64,000 nucleotides of DNA from Bacteroidia bacterium (GTDB lineage Bacteria > Bacteroidota > Bacteroidia > J057): the NCBI GenBank assembly GCA_022760475.1, contig JALEFZ010000035.1, forward strand, positions 124,001 to 188,000, in the 5' to 3' direction. Below are positions 46,058-55,668 of this stretch, one piece after another. Both the position numbers and the translations under genes were made by a program. Position 1 is the stretch's first letter, and each line of letters opens with the position of its first letter. Under the pieces are notes generated by a model that made no database searches, was not told the DNA's origin, and worked only from the letters and a program-made list of their open reading frames with translations.

Positions 46058-47131
46058 ATGCAAGAAAAACTGAATAGACACATAGAAAAGGGTCTGGCCT
46101 TGTTCGAATCCAGGGATTATGAAGATGCATATAGCGAGTTGAGCCAGGCTATATTTTTGATTGAAGAGGAGGATGGGGAGATGTACTTGAATTCCAGTCA
46201 AGTATCTGAGATATACTTATTTAGGGCATCTGCCCTTATTGCTTCCGACGACCACGTAGCCTATAACGATGAGGCTATTTTTTTCCAGGCGATGGAGGAT
46301 TATGAGGCTGCACTTGACCTTCAGCCTGCGAATCCACTGTTATACAATTTAAGAGGAAAAACCTACCTAAAAGCCAAATTTACTGATTATTCGAAGGAAG
46401 CGAAAGCTGACTTTCTCAGGGCGATTGAGCTTGACAAAGAGGAATACAGCGCTATGAAAAGTCTGGGTGAGATTCTTTCCAAGGAAGGTAAGTATGACGA
46501 AGCGATTCGTTATTTCTCTATGATTCTTGAGGAAAGTAAGGATGCTGAAACCTATATGCTCAGGGCTGTAAGTAATTTCAAAAAGCCTCGGCCAGATTTT
46601 GCTGCTGCTGCGAGAGATTTTGGAGAAGCACAAAAGATCCTTCCAAGATTGGAGGAGCTTTACATTTGGCGGGCACAGTGTTTTCAAGAGCTGCGACAAT
46701 ATGACAGTGCAGTGTTAGAGTACGACAAATTGATCCAGATTTCTCCTCGAAATGCAGGCTATTACATCGATAGAGGCGCTTTGCTGCATAAGACAAATGC
46801 AGAAGCTGCCTTAAATGACTATACCCGTGCCCTGGACATTAAGGCACATCCTTTGGCTTTCAACAATCGTGCGAATCTGTTTGCCCAGCAGGGCAATTTG
46901 GAAGCTGCATTGGCAGATGCCCAGTCAGCTCTGAAAACTGATCCCAATTTTAGCATTGCCCATGCCAGCCTGGCTGAGATTTATGCTTTGATGAGAGATA
47001 AAGCCAATATGTACAACCACTTGGAAATTGCTGTAAAACAGTACTTTGAGGATGTTTTTGAACTTTTAGAGAATCCTGTATATGAACCTTACAGGAAGGA
47101 AGAAAGATTTCAACAGTTGATCAAGAAATAG
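46058..47131 (+). CDS. TPR-repeat protein (cytosolic)
   Basis: A 357-residue protein made almost entirely of tetratricopeptide repeats, with no signal peptide or membrane helix. Repeat signatures recur about every 34 residues: LALFESRDYEDAYSELSQAI, YDEAIRYFSMIL, YDSAVLEYDKLIQISPRNAGYYIDRG, and GNLEAALADAQSALKTDP near the end. It should act as a scaffold for protein-protein contact; no partner is linked. I start at ATG 46058; an upstream in-frame TTG (46031) would add nine unremarkable residues. The terminator at 47151-47187 follows within 20 bases. Confidence 0.82.
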   Translation: MQEKLNRHIEKGLALFESRDYEDAYSELSQAIFLIEEEDGEMYLNSSQVSEIYLFRASALIASDDHVAYNDEAIFFQAMEDYEAALDLQPANPLLYNLRGKTYLKAKFTDYSKEAKADFLRAIELDKEEYSAMKSLGEILSKEGKYDEAIRYFSMILEESKDAETYMLRAVSNFKKPRPDFAAAARDFGEAQKILPRLEELYIWRAQCFQELRQYDSAVLEYDKLIQISPRNAGYYIDRGALLHKTNAEAALNDYTRALDIKAHPLAFNNRANLFAQQGNLEAALADAQSALKTDPNFSIAHASLAEIYALMRDKANMYNHLEIAVKQYFEDVFELLENPVYEPYRKEERFQQLIKK

Positions 47132-47150
47132 CAAGGGAAATGTTTTTTAG

Positions 47151-47187
47151 GCACAGCGCTGGGGTCTCCCTGGCGCTGTGCTTTTTT
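47151..47187 (+). terminator. Terminator of the TPR gene
   Basis: GCACAGCGC (47151-47159) pairs perfectly with GCGCTGTGC (47173-47181) and is followed by six T. Confidence 0.9.
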
Positions 47188-47273
47188 ATTTCTCTTCTTT
47201 TGATTTTTCACTTTTTCTGTATTAGTCTGGGTCCTGCTTTCTTTTATATCTTATTGGCAAAGCTGCGATTTTA

Positions 47274-47313
47274 TCATCTTGAGCGGAGCGAAAGATCTTT
47301 CTCTACATATGTA
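47274..47313. repeat. Half copy of an intergenic TCATCTTGAGCGGAGCGA repeat
   Basis: The block beginning TCATCTTGAGCGGAGCGAAA matches a short repeat seen in many Bacteroidota intergenic regions, and the outer arm of the inverted repeat at 2911-2982. Here only one arm is present. Confidence 0.5.
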
Positions 47314-47434
47314 AGAATTCCCTCATTAGTATAGCAGTTCTAAATAGCTGTTAAATAATCCACGAAATAAATTATTTCAATAGACGTAATTTAATTTGTT
47401 TTGTATTCATAGAATATCAAACAAACAGAAAATA

Positions 47435-48928
47435 ATGAAATTCATCTCTTTCTTGTTTTTGGGATCTCTACTTTTCCTTTTCTCCTGCGAAATCATCGAA
47501 GATCCAGGAAAGGTAAAGGTCCCAGACTGGAACCCGGCTTTTGCAACAGCAGTAATTAATACTGAAATTTCCTTACAGGATATGCTTGACCTAAGTGGGT
47601 CAGAGGATATTTTTGAAGTTGATAGCAGTGGTGCCCTCTCATTTGTGTATGAGGGAAACCTTATAGATCCACAAAGTTTTAGCTTCTTCTCCATTCCTGA
47701 TTTTACAGTACCCATGCTGGTGCCAGCCATAGATTTTCCCTTTCCGATCGAGGGGATCGAAGAGATATTATTTCAACAGGGATCGATGGAAATGATATTC
47801 GAGTCTCCTGTATCAGAAGAAATAGTGGTTGATATAGACCTTCCCAACTTTTTGCTGAATGGCAATCCATATCAAGAATCATTGAATTTCATTGGGGCGG
47901 GAGAACATAGATTTACCATTCAGTTATCAGACATGGCCTTTATCCTGAATAACGGCAACATGCGCCTTGCATATAAGGCCTATCGAACTTCGGATTCCTC
48001 CAGCTTGGTTTTAGATAATTTTCGTTTTGAGGCAGCCTTCATGGAATATTCATATGTAAAAGGAGGGCTTGAAAAGCAGGAAATTACACTCGCAGAAGAT
48101 TCGCTTGAGTTCTCTTTTGGAGAGGAGCTAAAGGGCCTTGATTTCAGCCTTGCAGCGCCTGACCTGACCTTTACTGTTAGAAATTCCTTTGGTATTCCAT
48201 TAGAGTTTAGAGTAGATCAATTATCCGTATATCAGGAAGGAGAAGCAGCCATAGAAATCCAAACTCAAGAACTGGAGGACGGAATTCTATTGAATTATCC
48301 AAGTGAAGAAGAACGAGGTTCTACAAAGGCCACTGAAATCAAGATAAATGGAGAAAACTCAAATATTGGTCAAGCTATTTCCATGATTCCTGATGGAGTA
48401 ATCTGGTCAATGGACATTGTCAGTTTTCCAGACAGCCTGGTAGACCAAGGGTTCTTGCTGGATACTTCCAACATTTCGGTAGATCTACATGCCAAAATGC
48501 CGCTAAAGGGAAGTTTAGGAGAACTTGATTTTGCTCAAACTGTCCCACTGGAAATCGACGAAGTGGATATGTTAAATGCAGCTGGTTTACGTCTGCTGGT
48601 GGAGAATGAAATCCCTTTGAATGTCGCCATTCAAATTTACTTACTGGATGAATTTGAAGATGTTCAGGATTCCCTCTTCGAGGGCTACACTACACTTTTG
48701 GAAGGAGCACCCGTAGACGAATCCGGGAGGGTAACAGGGCCTGCAAGTAGCCTACTTGATATTGAGGTCGATGCAGAAAAGCTCCAAAAGCTCTACGAGA
48801 TTTCCTACCTGCGAATTGGAGGCAAGCTATCCACCACAGGTATGGGTTCGCAGAGTGTCCAGCTTTCAGCTACAGGTAAAATCAGCTTTAAGATGGGGAT
48901 TCGAGGGGAGGCCTTAGTGGAAGATTAA
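47435..48928 (+). CDS. Lipoprotein of unknown function, beta-rich
   Basis: A 497-residue lipoprotein: signal peptide with lipobox FLFSC, the lipidated Cys near residue 18. The mature part is rich in beta strands and acidic residues, with segments such as VPDWNPAFATAV and VDIDLPNFLL, and it shows no enzyme motif. It resembles the beta-rich lipoproteins that precede outer-membrane barrel genes in Bacteroidota, but I do not recognise a family. The next gene begins 48 bases after the stop, so the two are probably cotranscribed and the pair may form an outer-membrane assembly. I take ATG 47435 over an upstream TTG because the signal peptide starts there. Confidence 0.65.
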   Translation: MKFISFLFLGSLLFLFSCEIIEDPGKVKVPDWNPAFATAVINTEISLQDMLDLSGSEDIFEVDSSGALSFVYEGNLIDPQSFSFFSIPDFTVPMLVPAIDFPFPIEGIEEILFQQGSMEMIFESPVSEEIVVDIDLPNFLLNGNPYQESLNFIGAGEHRFTIQLSDMAFILNNGNMRLAYKAYRTSDSSSLVLDNFRFEAAFMEYSYVKGGLEKQEITLAEDSLEFSFGEELKGLDFSLAAPDLTFTVRNSFGIPLEFRVDQLSVYQEGEAAIEIQTQELEDGILLNYPSEEERGSTKATEIKINGENSNIGQAISMIPDGVIWSMDIVSFPDSLVDQGFLLDTSNISVDLHAKMPLKGSLGELDFAQTVPLEIDEVDMLNAAGLRLLVENEIPLNVAIQIYLLDEFEDVQDSLFEGYTTLLEGAPVDESGRVTGPASSLLDIEVDAEKLQKLYEISYLRIGGKLSTTGMGSQSVQLSATGKISFKMGIRGEALVED

Positions 48929-48976
48929 TATAGCCAAACCCATTCTTCCATTATCAACATCATTGCCATTATTTTC

Positions 48977-50299
48977 ATGAAATTATTAATAAATAGCCTA
49001 CTCACCCTCTGCTTCTCTCTTTCAATTACCCATTCAAACGCACAGGACGAGATGTCCCTGTTTTTCTCTCCACGATCCATACAACAAAGCTTTGTCCAAC
49101 CTGCTTATTATCCTGATGCAAGGGTTCACTTTGCGCTCCCTCAGTTTAATATCCAGGCAGAGCATACTGGATTTCGCCCTTCAGACCTGCTACAACCCAT
49201 CGCGGAGACAGATTCCTTCATGATTGATCCATCTAATGCCCTCCAAAGGATGTCTGATTATCCATTTGTAGACATCAGAGGGTCTGTCGAGCCGTTTTTA
49301 TTGAGTTTTAGAGTTGCCAAATTACAAATTACCACTTCCGCCAGAGCCAGGTTTCAGACTCGTTTTACCTACCCCAAGGATCTGCTAGCATTGGCTTGGG
49401 AAGGAAATGCAAACAAGCTCGATCAGGAACTGGATCTAGCGCCGGACTTCAGTGCAAGAGCATTCCAGGAAATAGGAGTAAGTGTTGCCATTCCCGTTAC
49501 TTCCAATTTGAGGGTCGGGTTAAGGGCTAAATACCTCGGTGGATTCGCTGACCTGTCTGTTTCACAAAGGCAGTTGAACTTTACTACCGAAGATGAATAT
49601 TACCAGTTGAACCTTGATGCCAACTACATGCTTCAGAGCAGCCAACTGGCATTGGGGGACATCGGAAATGGCCAGGTAGAGCCAGAGCTGATTGTTCAAC
49701 CCTACTCCTCCAACTGGGGCCTAGGCATGGACCTTGGGTTAACTTACAAAGCTGAAAACTGGATGGCGACAGCCAGTTTGGTGGATTATGGCTACATCAC
49801 CTGGCGGAATAATGCCACTCAAACAAGTTTTAGGGGGAATCTTGAATTTGACGGGATTGATCCGGTAGCCATGTACAAGGCAGAAGGGGATAGTGTAGAT
49901 TTCGCACAATTTGGAGACTCAATCCTTAACCTCTTTTCGATTGAGAGCGAGAACATTGATTCATACACGACCTTTCTCCCTAGTCGAATCTACGCTGGGG
50001 GAACATATTACTTCCCATGGAAAATGAGGCTTGGATTTATGGGGCAAATGGAATTTAACAGAGGAAATACCCACCATGCCTATATGCTGAGTGTGAGCCA
50101 GGATATCTGGAAGTTCTTTACCATTGGTGCCAATACTTCCTTTCGCAATGGATATGTAGGACAGTTTGGTTTAAATGCACTGATGAAATTGGGACCAGTA
50201 GTCTTGTTCGTTTCTTCAGACAACATTCTTCCTGCTATTGCACCTGAAGGTACGCGCTTCACCAACTTTAGGACAGGGATGAACCTGATGTTCAAATAA
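48977..50299 (+). CDS. Outer-membrane beta-barrel protein (DUF5723-like)
   Basis: A 440-residue exported protein with signal peptide (ending SNA-QD). Like DUF5723 members, it opens with a short conserved N-terminal part (SQ-S-F-Q-AY-PDARV region) and then alternating amphipathic strands, including FLLSFRVAKLQITTSARARF, LRVGLRAKYLGGF and WGLGMDLGLTYKAENW. It ends in the strand TNFRTGMNLMFK, suitable for barrel insertion. DUF5723 proteins sit in the outer membrane; their role is not established. It follows the lipoprotein at 47435-48928, and a REP palindrome starting three bases after the stop may end both. Confidence 0.75.
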   Translation: MKLLINSLLTLCFSLSITHSNAQDEMSLFFSPRSIQQSFVQPAYYPDARVHFALPQFNIQAEHTGFRPSDLLQPIAETDSFMIDPSNALQRMSDYPFVDIRGSVEPFLLSFRVAKLQITTSARARFQTRFTYPKDLLALAWEGNANKLDQELDLAPDFSARAFQEIGVSVAIPVTSNLRVGLRAKYLGGFADLSVSQRQLNFTTEDEYYQLNLDANYMLQSSQLALGDIGNGQVEPELIVQPYSSNWGLGMDLGLTYKAENWMATASLVDYGYITWRNNATQTSFRGNLEFDGIDPVAMYKAEGDSVDFAQFGDSILNLFSIESENIDSYTTFLPSRIYAGGTYYFPWKMRLGFMGQMEFNRGNTHHAYMLSVSQDIWKFFTIGANTSFRNGYVGQFGLNALMKLGPVVLFVSSDNILPAIAPEGTRFTNFRTGMNLMFK

Positions 50300-50302
50300 G
50301 AA

Positions 50303-50342
50303 ATCACCCTGACAGGGTTAAAACCCTGTCAGGGTGATTTTT
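50303..50342. repeat. REP palindrome, copy 5 (terminator-like)
   Basis: Extended palindrome 50303-50338: outer ATCA/TGAT, arms CCCTGACAGGG and CCCTGTCAGGG, spacer TTAAAA. It begins three bases after the stop of the barrel gene and is followed by a T run (TTTTT), so it could act as its Rho-independent terminator. Confidence 0.85.
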
Positions 50343-50652
50343 GCAAAAAAGCCAAAAAGGCAATCAAAATCCTTCCAATTTCTGGATTTATCCCAAGTCC
50401 AGATGCTAGCGAACCTACCCACAAGGAATTTCCCTTTTTCCAAGCTAGCGAAAGCAAAAATCAGCGAAAACTATTCAATTTCAAATATTACAATTGCCTC
50501 AACTGTTCTAATATTTATAATATAAGAAGCAGTAAATTTCTATCCTGTCCCTATTTGTGGTAAGAAAAGAAGGATTTTAGCAGGCCTGGATATTGATAGG
50601 AATAAATTATTGACGCCTAACATAGCACTTTGATAATTCTAACTCCTAAATC
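50343..50652. other. Intergenic region, no gene seen
   Basis: About 310 AT-rich bases ahead of the next exported-protein gene. A possible chance ORF begins inside the REP hairpin, which I reject. No hairpin or repeat stands out. Confidence 0.4.
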
Positions 50653-52779
50653 ATGTTAAAACTACGCATTGCATTTATGCTCCTAATGATACTAATGCCA
50701 TGTATCTGGAGCCCCAACAACCTCTCTGCCCAGACGATTGTGGTAGAACCCATGACTATGCATCCGGGTTGGTATAAGTTCTCTGTAAACTGGGGAGATG
50801 ATTGTAATACCTGTCTGAATGCATCTGGAGAATCCACTTCCAATTGTCATCCAAACCCAGGTGATATCCTGGTAGGCGACAGTAAAAATGTACCTCCATA
50901 TTATGATCCATGTAACAACACCCCAGGAGCATCTTGTGGGAGTCGCTGCGCAGCATATAAGTATTTCTGGGACTTTGGTGATGGATTTTACTGGGGAAAT
51001 GACCTTAACAGCAGGAATGCAGGACCAAGCCTTCCTGAGGACGATTGGGAAAACACTGGTCAGGTTGTTTACCATCAATATAATTTGAGTTCACAAAATT
51101 ATTATGCGGGTTCAGGTACCGACATTAATAACTACAAGGCCAGTTGCATGGTATTTTCCACCTACAGCAAAGATCCTCCCCCAGAAGACCCCAAACTCTT
51201 GCTTATTGGCGATGATGATCTTAATCCGGTCATAATTGGTGATGTGTCGGGGGAATACAAAAACCTAACCGCAGAAGATCTTAGTATATCTCAAATTAAA
51301 ACCTTTACCAGCATGAGCGCACTCGCCTCAGGAGATGTGGCAGACCTGGTAGTTGTTTATAAAAAAAAGAATGTAGATCAGGTTGATATAAAAATAAGTC
51401 TAGGAAAATTTTTAAGCTTTGCAGACGAGCAACCATTTCTTGCTGACAATACCTTTGCCGAATTAAGGCCTAACAGTACCAGAAACTCAGATGATGAGCT
51501 AGAAGGTACACTCGTGATAAAAGAAAGCGAGATTGGGGGATCGCAAGTGTCCACCAGACTTCGAATCAAGGTTGATGGAGGTATAAGTCAAGATTTGGAA
51601 GAGGTGATCAAAACTCAAATAAGGGCTAAAATTCATAGCCTAGATCTAATTCCTATTAATAATTCAATTCCCCAAGATACTACCAATAGGAGTACAGCCC
51701 TGACCCTAGATATCAGTAAAATCAGAGATCCCAACATCATTTCAGTAAAACCGGAAGAACTCTTTACCTGCTCCAATAATTCTGAATTCCTAATCTATAC
51801 CATCCAATTTCAAAATATGGGCCGTAGTTCAGCTCAGGAAATAAAGGTAGAATTCAATGGCGATGACAACCTGGATTATTCTTCCTTTCAACTTGTAGAG
51901 TCATTCATTCCGATAAACTCATCTCAGATAGAGGTCATGCCAGAAGAAAATAAAATTGTATTCACCTACGAAAAACGGTGCAGGGATGACGACGAATCAA
52001 CATTTAAGGACTTGCTTAAAGGCTACCACGAGCTCATTCCTCCTGATATTGCATCCGAAGACCCTCCTTCTTTCGGGACTGCCAGATGGGATGGATTCTT
52101 GATTTTTAAATTGAAGTATAAACGAAGTGCCCTGGATGGAATAGCTATTGAGGCTACAGCAAAAACAAAGTTTTCCAGATTTGAGGCTGGCTGTAATCCA
52201 ATGGCAGGAGTTCTGGAAGCAGATTCTGCTGAATCTCCGAGACCAGCCCGAACAGAAATCGTTCAAAATACAGTAAAATCTCCCTGGATACCCGAATTGA
52301 GGGCGGGACTCCAATCCCCAATAATTGACAAAGGGACACCCGGCTTCGGTGGGTGGATGGTTGGCATCCAGATCAAGAAGGGAATAGCTACGAATGGTAC
52401 AAATAAATGTGAGACATTGAGGGCTTTTTACTATAAACCTGAGATCATGTATTCAAGGCTTGGATTTGCAGGAGCAACAGGTGAGACATTTTTTAGAAAT
52501 TTCATTGACGTAACTCCCTTGCAGTTTTGTAGAGGTGTTCCTCTTGGCGATAGATTAATGCTAGACCCTTCCATAGGGTATATGGCTTCCATCCCTCTTA
52601 TTCAAGGAAAGCCTTTTTCTTTCCCCGACCTTGATCACAGCCTTTTCCTTGATGCGAGATTGGTACCAAGTTCTTCAAAGTTCTCGTTTGGTGTAAGGGG
52701 ATTGGTAAGAAGAACTCAGGTTTTTGACAGCAATCCATACTTCTATGGGCAGTTGTATGCCCAATTCGCCTTTGATTAA
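50653..52779 (+). CDS. Exported PKD/DUF11-like protein with C-terminal barrel-like end
   Basis: A 708-residue exported protein with signal peptide (about 1-27, ending LSA-QT). Residues 35-150 resemble a PKD domain with several cysteines (WDFGDGFYWGN near 108; note CNTC and CGSRC). Residues 380-500 look like a DUF11-type surface repeat (TIQFQNMGRSSAQEIKV). The last 150 residues are amphipathic strands ending in LYAQFAFD, as in outer-membrane barrels. I do not recognise a family as a whole. The layout of a soluble domain plus C-terminal barrel suggests surface display. Monocistronic, with its own hairpin terminator at 52793-52836. The CHAT gene follows 126 bases downstream. Confidence 0.6.
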   Translation: MLKLRIAFMLLMILMPCIWSPNNLSAQTIVVEPMTMHPGWYKFSVNWGDDCNTCLNASGESTSNCHPNPGDILVGDSKNVPPYYDPCNNTPGASCGSRCAAYKYFWDFGDGFYWGNDLNSRNAGPSLPEDDWENTGQVVYHQYNLSSQNYYAGSGTDINNYKASCMVFSTYSKDPPPEDPKLLLIGDDDLNPVIIGDVSGEYKNLTAEDLSISQIKTFTSMSALASGDVADLVVVYKKKNVDQVDIKISLGKFLSFADEQPFLADNTFAELRPNSTRNSDDELEGTLVIKESEIGGSQVSTRLRIKVDGGISQDLEEVIKTQIRAKIHSLDLIPINNSIPQDTTNRSTALTLDISKIRDPNIISVKPEELFTCSNNSEFLIYTIQFQNMGRSSAQEIKVEFNGDDNLDYSSFQLVESFIPINSSQIEVMPEENKIVFTYEKRCRDDDESTFKDLLKGYHELIPPDIASEDPPSFGTARWDGFLIFKLKYKRSALDGIAIEATAKTKFSRFEAGCNPMAGVLEADSAESPRPARTEIVQNTVKSPWIPELRAGLQSPIIDKGTPGFGGWMVGIQIKKGIATNGTNKCETLRAFYYKPEIMYSRLGFAGATGETFFRNFIDVTPLQFCRGVPLGDRLMLDPSIGYMASIPLIQGKPFSFPDLDHSLFLDARLVPSSSKFSFGVRGLVRRTQVFDSNPYFYGQLYAQFAFD

Positions 52780-52792
52780 TCGATCACTTGAG

Positions 52793-52836
52793 AAAATGGG
52801 CTGTTTCTTTTTTTAAAAAGGAAGCAGCCCATTTCT
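52793..52836 (+). terminator. Terminator of the PKD/barrel gene
   Basis: AAATGGGCTGTTTC pairs with GAAGCAGCCCATTT with one G-T pair, a 14-base stem with an A/T-rich loop; a short T-rich stretch follows. Confidence 0.65.
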
Positions 52837-52905
52837 ATTTACATCAATTATGATTAATTTCTGACTACAATACTTTTCAGAATACCGATAGATTATCCAT
52901 CTAGA

Positions 52906-55668
52906 ATGAAACATATCCTTTGCCTCTCTTTGGGTCTCGCCCTAATTATTGCATTGTGTCATGCGCAACAAGTAGACCAGGATTCCCTGATAAATGTGTT
53001 GAAAGATTCTTCCCTAATATTTAAAGAGCAAGGAAAAATCACAAAGTGGAAGGATAACCGACTTAAAATAGGAGCGATCCTGAGATTGAGAGACAGTGAT
53101 GAAGGCCTTGCATACTATCGACAGACAGCTAAAGATATCTGGTGGGAGGAGGGTTATGCTGAAAAAGGTAGAATTTACTACGTCCTCGGCTATTATGCCG
53201 GTAGGTACGAAAATAATTTTGAGTCCATTCGTGCCTATGAAAAGGCAGCAGAAAACTACCGAAAACTCCCAGACTCCGTCCTAAAAAGAATGAGGTTTGA
53301 CCTTGGAAGCCGAATTTTAACTCCCCTTGCCAATAAGTACACCCGCCTAGGTGAAAATGAAAAAGCCATTGCTGTATTTGAAGAAGCCCTACCCATTACA
53401 CTTTCATTTGGCAATACAGACAGAGCTTCTCAAATATTAAGCGATTGGGGCCTGGCACTCTTTGACGTAGGAAAATTAGATGAAGCTAGCAAAGTGGTAC
53501 AAAGGGGTTTGAATACACCTAAACTCGAACCGGAAACCAAGGGTTTTTTGTTGTCTACAAAGGCAAAAATTGAATTGCAACGAAAGGACCTAAAGCTCGC
53601 AGATAAGTCAATAAGCTCCGCCCTGGCAATCCTCAAAGACCCCTACTACATCATCGGAGCCAAAGAGGTTCAGGCGATCTTGAAAGTCGAGGAAAGAAAG
53701 CTTCAAGAAGCGAAAAAGATCTATTCATTTACGATCAGATACGCAGAAAACTTCTATGAGCCCAGCACCCAAAACCGAAGGATCGCCAAACTTGAAATTT
53801 CCTTGGCTGATTTGCTTATCAAGATGAATTCCCCTCTTGAGGCCATACCCCTTACCCAATCAGCCCTTCAAAGAGTTCTGCCGAATTTCCACCCCAAGGC
53901 TTTTAAAGACCAGCCCAATTCCAAATACTTCTATGCAGAAAATACCATACTGGAAGCATTGACATCCAAGGCTCTGGCTCTTAGGGCAAGTGGGAATCCT
54001 CAAGTAGCAGTAGAAACCATGGCTCTTGCCCTTGAAATGGAGGCATTCCTCCGCAACCAGTTTTTGTACTCCTCCTCCAAACTTTACCTGACCAGCATAA
54101 GTCGATTCCGACACGAAAAAATGATCGAATGGCTCATGGAGGATAAACCCGCAGACTATTTTGAAAAAGTGTTTTTTTATATCGAAAAAAATCGGGCAGC
54201 AGTATTGCAGCAACAGCTCATCAGTAAGGAGGGAAAAAATCAAAAGGGAGAGCTAGGTCTGCTGTCTCAAGAGTTATCCAATTCAGAAAAGAGGATTAGC
54301 TACCTACAAGCTGAACTTATTGATATTGAGCTAAATAAGCAGACCAAAAAGAAGTCCCCTTCCTGGCAAGGCTTTAACCAACAATTGCAAATTCATCAGC
54401 TCCGTCGCGACTCCTTATTGACTGCGCTGAAAGAGAAGTATCCCAATTGGTACAGAAACACCCTTCCCGATTCTTTTGCCTCAAGCCAACAAATTTCCAG
54501 CTTACTTTCCCCAGACAAACATCACCTTCTGTCCTATTTCTGGGGTAAGAATAGCCTGTATATCTGTTGGTTAGGCCCCAATAATGAAAAAGCTATAATT
54601 GAAGATTCTTGCCTACAATCAGATCAAATCAAAGAATACTTTGAATGGATAACAGACCCTATACTTGCTGAAAGCAAAGATGGAGACTTGCAAGAATACC
54701 GTAAGTTTATCACATGGGAACAGGATTTTTACCACTGCCTTATACCAGATGAAGTAAAGTCAATGATTCAAAATGGAAAAGTCAACGAACTTGTTGTTAT
54801 ACCTGATGGCTTGCTAAATTTCTTGAACTTTGACCTGTTTCTTACGAAATCTGCCAATACAAAAGCTGTAGATTATGCCAGTTTGCCATACCTGATGAGG
54901 GAAGTCCCAATCCGATATGCCTACTCTGTTCCGAGCCTTATTTTCGAATCCATGGCAGAAGCAAATAAAAACCGTCAAAATTATGTCGGTTTTGCTCCAG
55001 CCTATGGTCAAGTCCGGAATTCCATCATGGAAACGGGTAGCAAAACCATCCAAGAGATATCCAACTTGATAAATGGGAAGACCAATATCGGCCAGGAAGC
55101 CAGCCTGAATAATTTTAGAGATAAGGCCCCTGAAGTAAAGGTAATCCAGTTCTTCGGCCACGCTGAAGCAGATAACCAAAAACCGCAAAATTCCTGGATG
55201 GAATTCTCGGATGGTAAGCTATTTGCTTTCGAGATTGCCTCCATGGATCTTGCGGCTGACCTAGCTATTCTGACGGGATGTGAAACAGGTAATGGCAGAT
55301 TATACTCAGGAGAAGGAGTAGCCAGCCTTGCGAGTGCATTCCGCTATAGCGGTTGTGAAAACATCCTGATGACCCAATGGCAAGTGTTGGATCAGGATGC
55401 GCACGTCATAGGGGTTGATTTTATCAAAAATGCACTTGAAATGCCTATGCCCAAGGCTTTGCAACAAGCAAAGTTGAGCTACCTTGACAATGCCAAAGGA
55501 AATCCATTTCCCTTTTTCTGGGGATCAATTCAATACATTGGAAAAAGCACTCCCCTCCCCTCCCCAAATACACGTTTCCCGTGGATATGGCTACTGCTGA
55601 CGATTTCTTCTTTAGGAGTCCTGGCTGCTGTATGGAATGGGTGGAGAAAAAAAGATTCAGGAGCCTAA
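52906..55668 (+). CDS. CHAT caspase-like protease with TPRs, membrane anchored
   Basis: A 920-residue exported protein. Residues 1-20 are a signal peptide (ending LCHA-QQ), about 85-390 are tetratricopeptide repeats, 440-520 a helical linker, 560-880 a CHAT domain, and 893-910 a C-terminal membrane helix followed by RKKDSGA. The catalytic dyad is visible: His752 in FFGHAEAD and Cys792 in LTGCETGNGR, followed by GEGVASLASAF. With a signal peptide and a C-terminal helix, both TPRs and protease should face the periplasm, with the basic tail in the cytosol. CHAT proteases of the separase/gasdermin-activating and TPR-CHAT classes cut partner proteins. The gene runs toward a sigma/anti-sigma pair, overlapping the anti-sigma gene by 12 bases at the 3' ends. 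Confidence 0.9.
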   Translation: MKHILCLSLGLALIIALCHAQQVDQDSLINVLKDSSLIFKEQGKITKWKDNRLKIGAILRLRDSDEGLAYYRQTAKDIWWEEGYAEKGRIYYVLGYYAGRYENNFESIRAYEKAAENYRKLPDSVLKRMRFDLGSRILTPLANKYTRLGENEKAIAVFEEALPITLSFGNTDRASQILSDWGLALFDVGKLDEASKVVQRGLNTPKLEPETKGFLLSTKAKIELQRKDLKLADKSISSALAILKDPYYIIGAKEVQAILKVEERKLQEAKKIYSFTIRYAENFYEPSTQNRRIAKLEISLADLLIKMNSPLEAIPLTQSALQRVLPNFHPKAFKDQPNSKYFYAENTILEALTSKALALRASGNPQVAVETMALALEMEAFLRNQFLYSSSKLYLTSISRFRHEKMIEWLMEDKPADYFEKVFFYIEKNRAAVLQQQLISKEGKNQKGELGLLSQELSNSEKRISYLQAELIDIELNKQTKKKSPSWQGFNQQLQIHQLRRDSLLTALKEKYPNWYRNTLPDSFASSQQISSLLSPDKHHLLSYFWGKNSLYICWLGPNNEKAIIEDSCLQSDQIKEYFEWITDPILAESKDGDLQEYRKFITWEQDFYHCLIPDEVKSMIQNGKVNELVVIPDGLLNFLNFDLFLTKSANTKAVDYASLPYLMREVPIRYAYSVPSLIFESMAEANKNRQNYVGFAPAYGQVRNSIMETGSKTIQEISNLINGKTNIGQEASLNNFRDKAPEVKVIQFFGHAEADNQKPQNSWMEFSDGKLFAFEIASMDLAADLAILTGCETGNGRLYSGEGVASLASAFRYSGCENILMTQWQVLDQDAHVIGVDFIKNALEMPMPKALQQAKLSYLDNAKGNPFPFFWGSIQYIGKSTPLPSPNTRFPWIWLLLTISSLGVLAAVWNGWRKKDSGA

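Noticed and set aside
50340..50525. A 63-codon reading frame beginning right at the end of REP copy 5
   Set aside because: It starts with the T-rich tail of the REP element and has no conserved feature; most likely a chance ORF.
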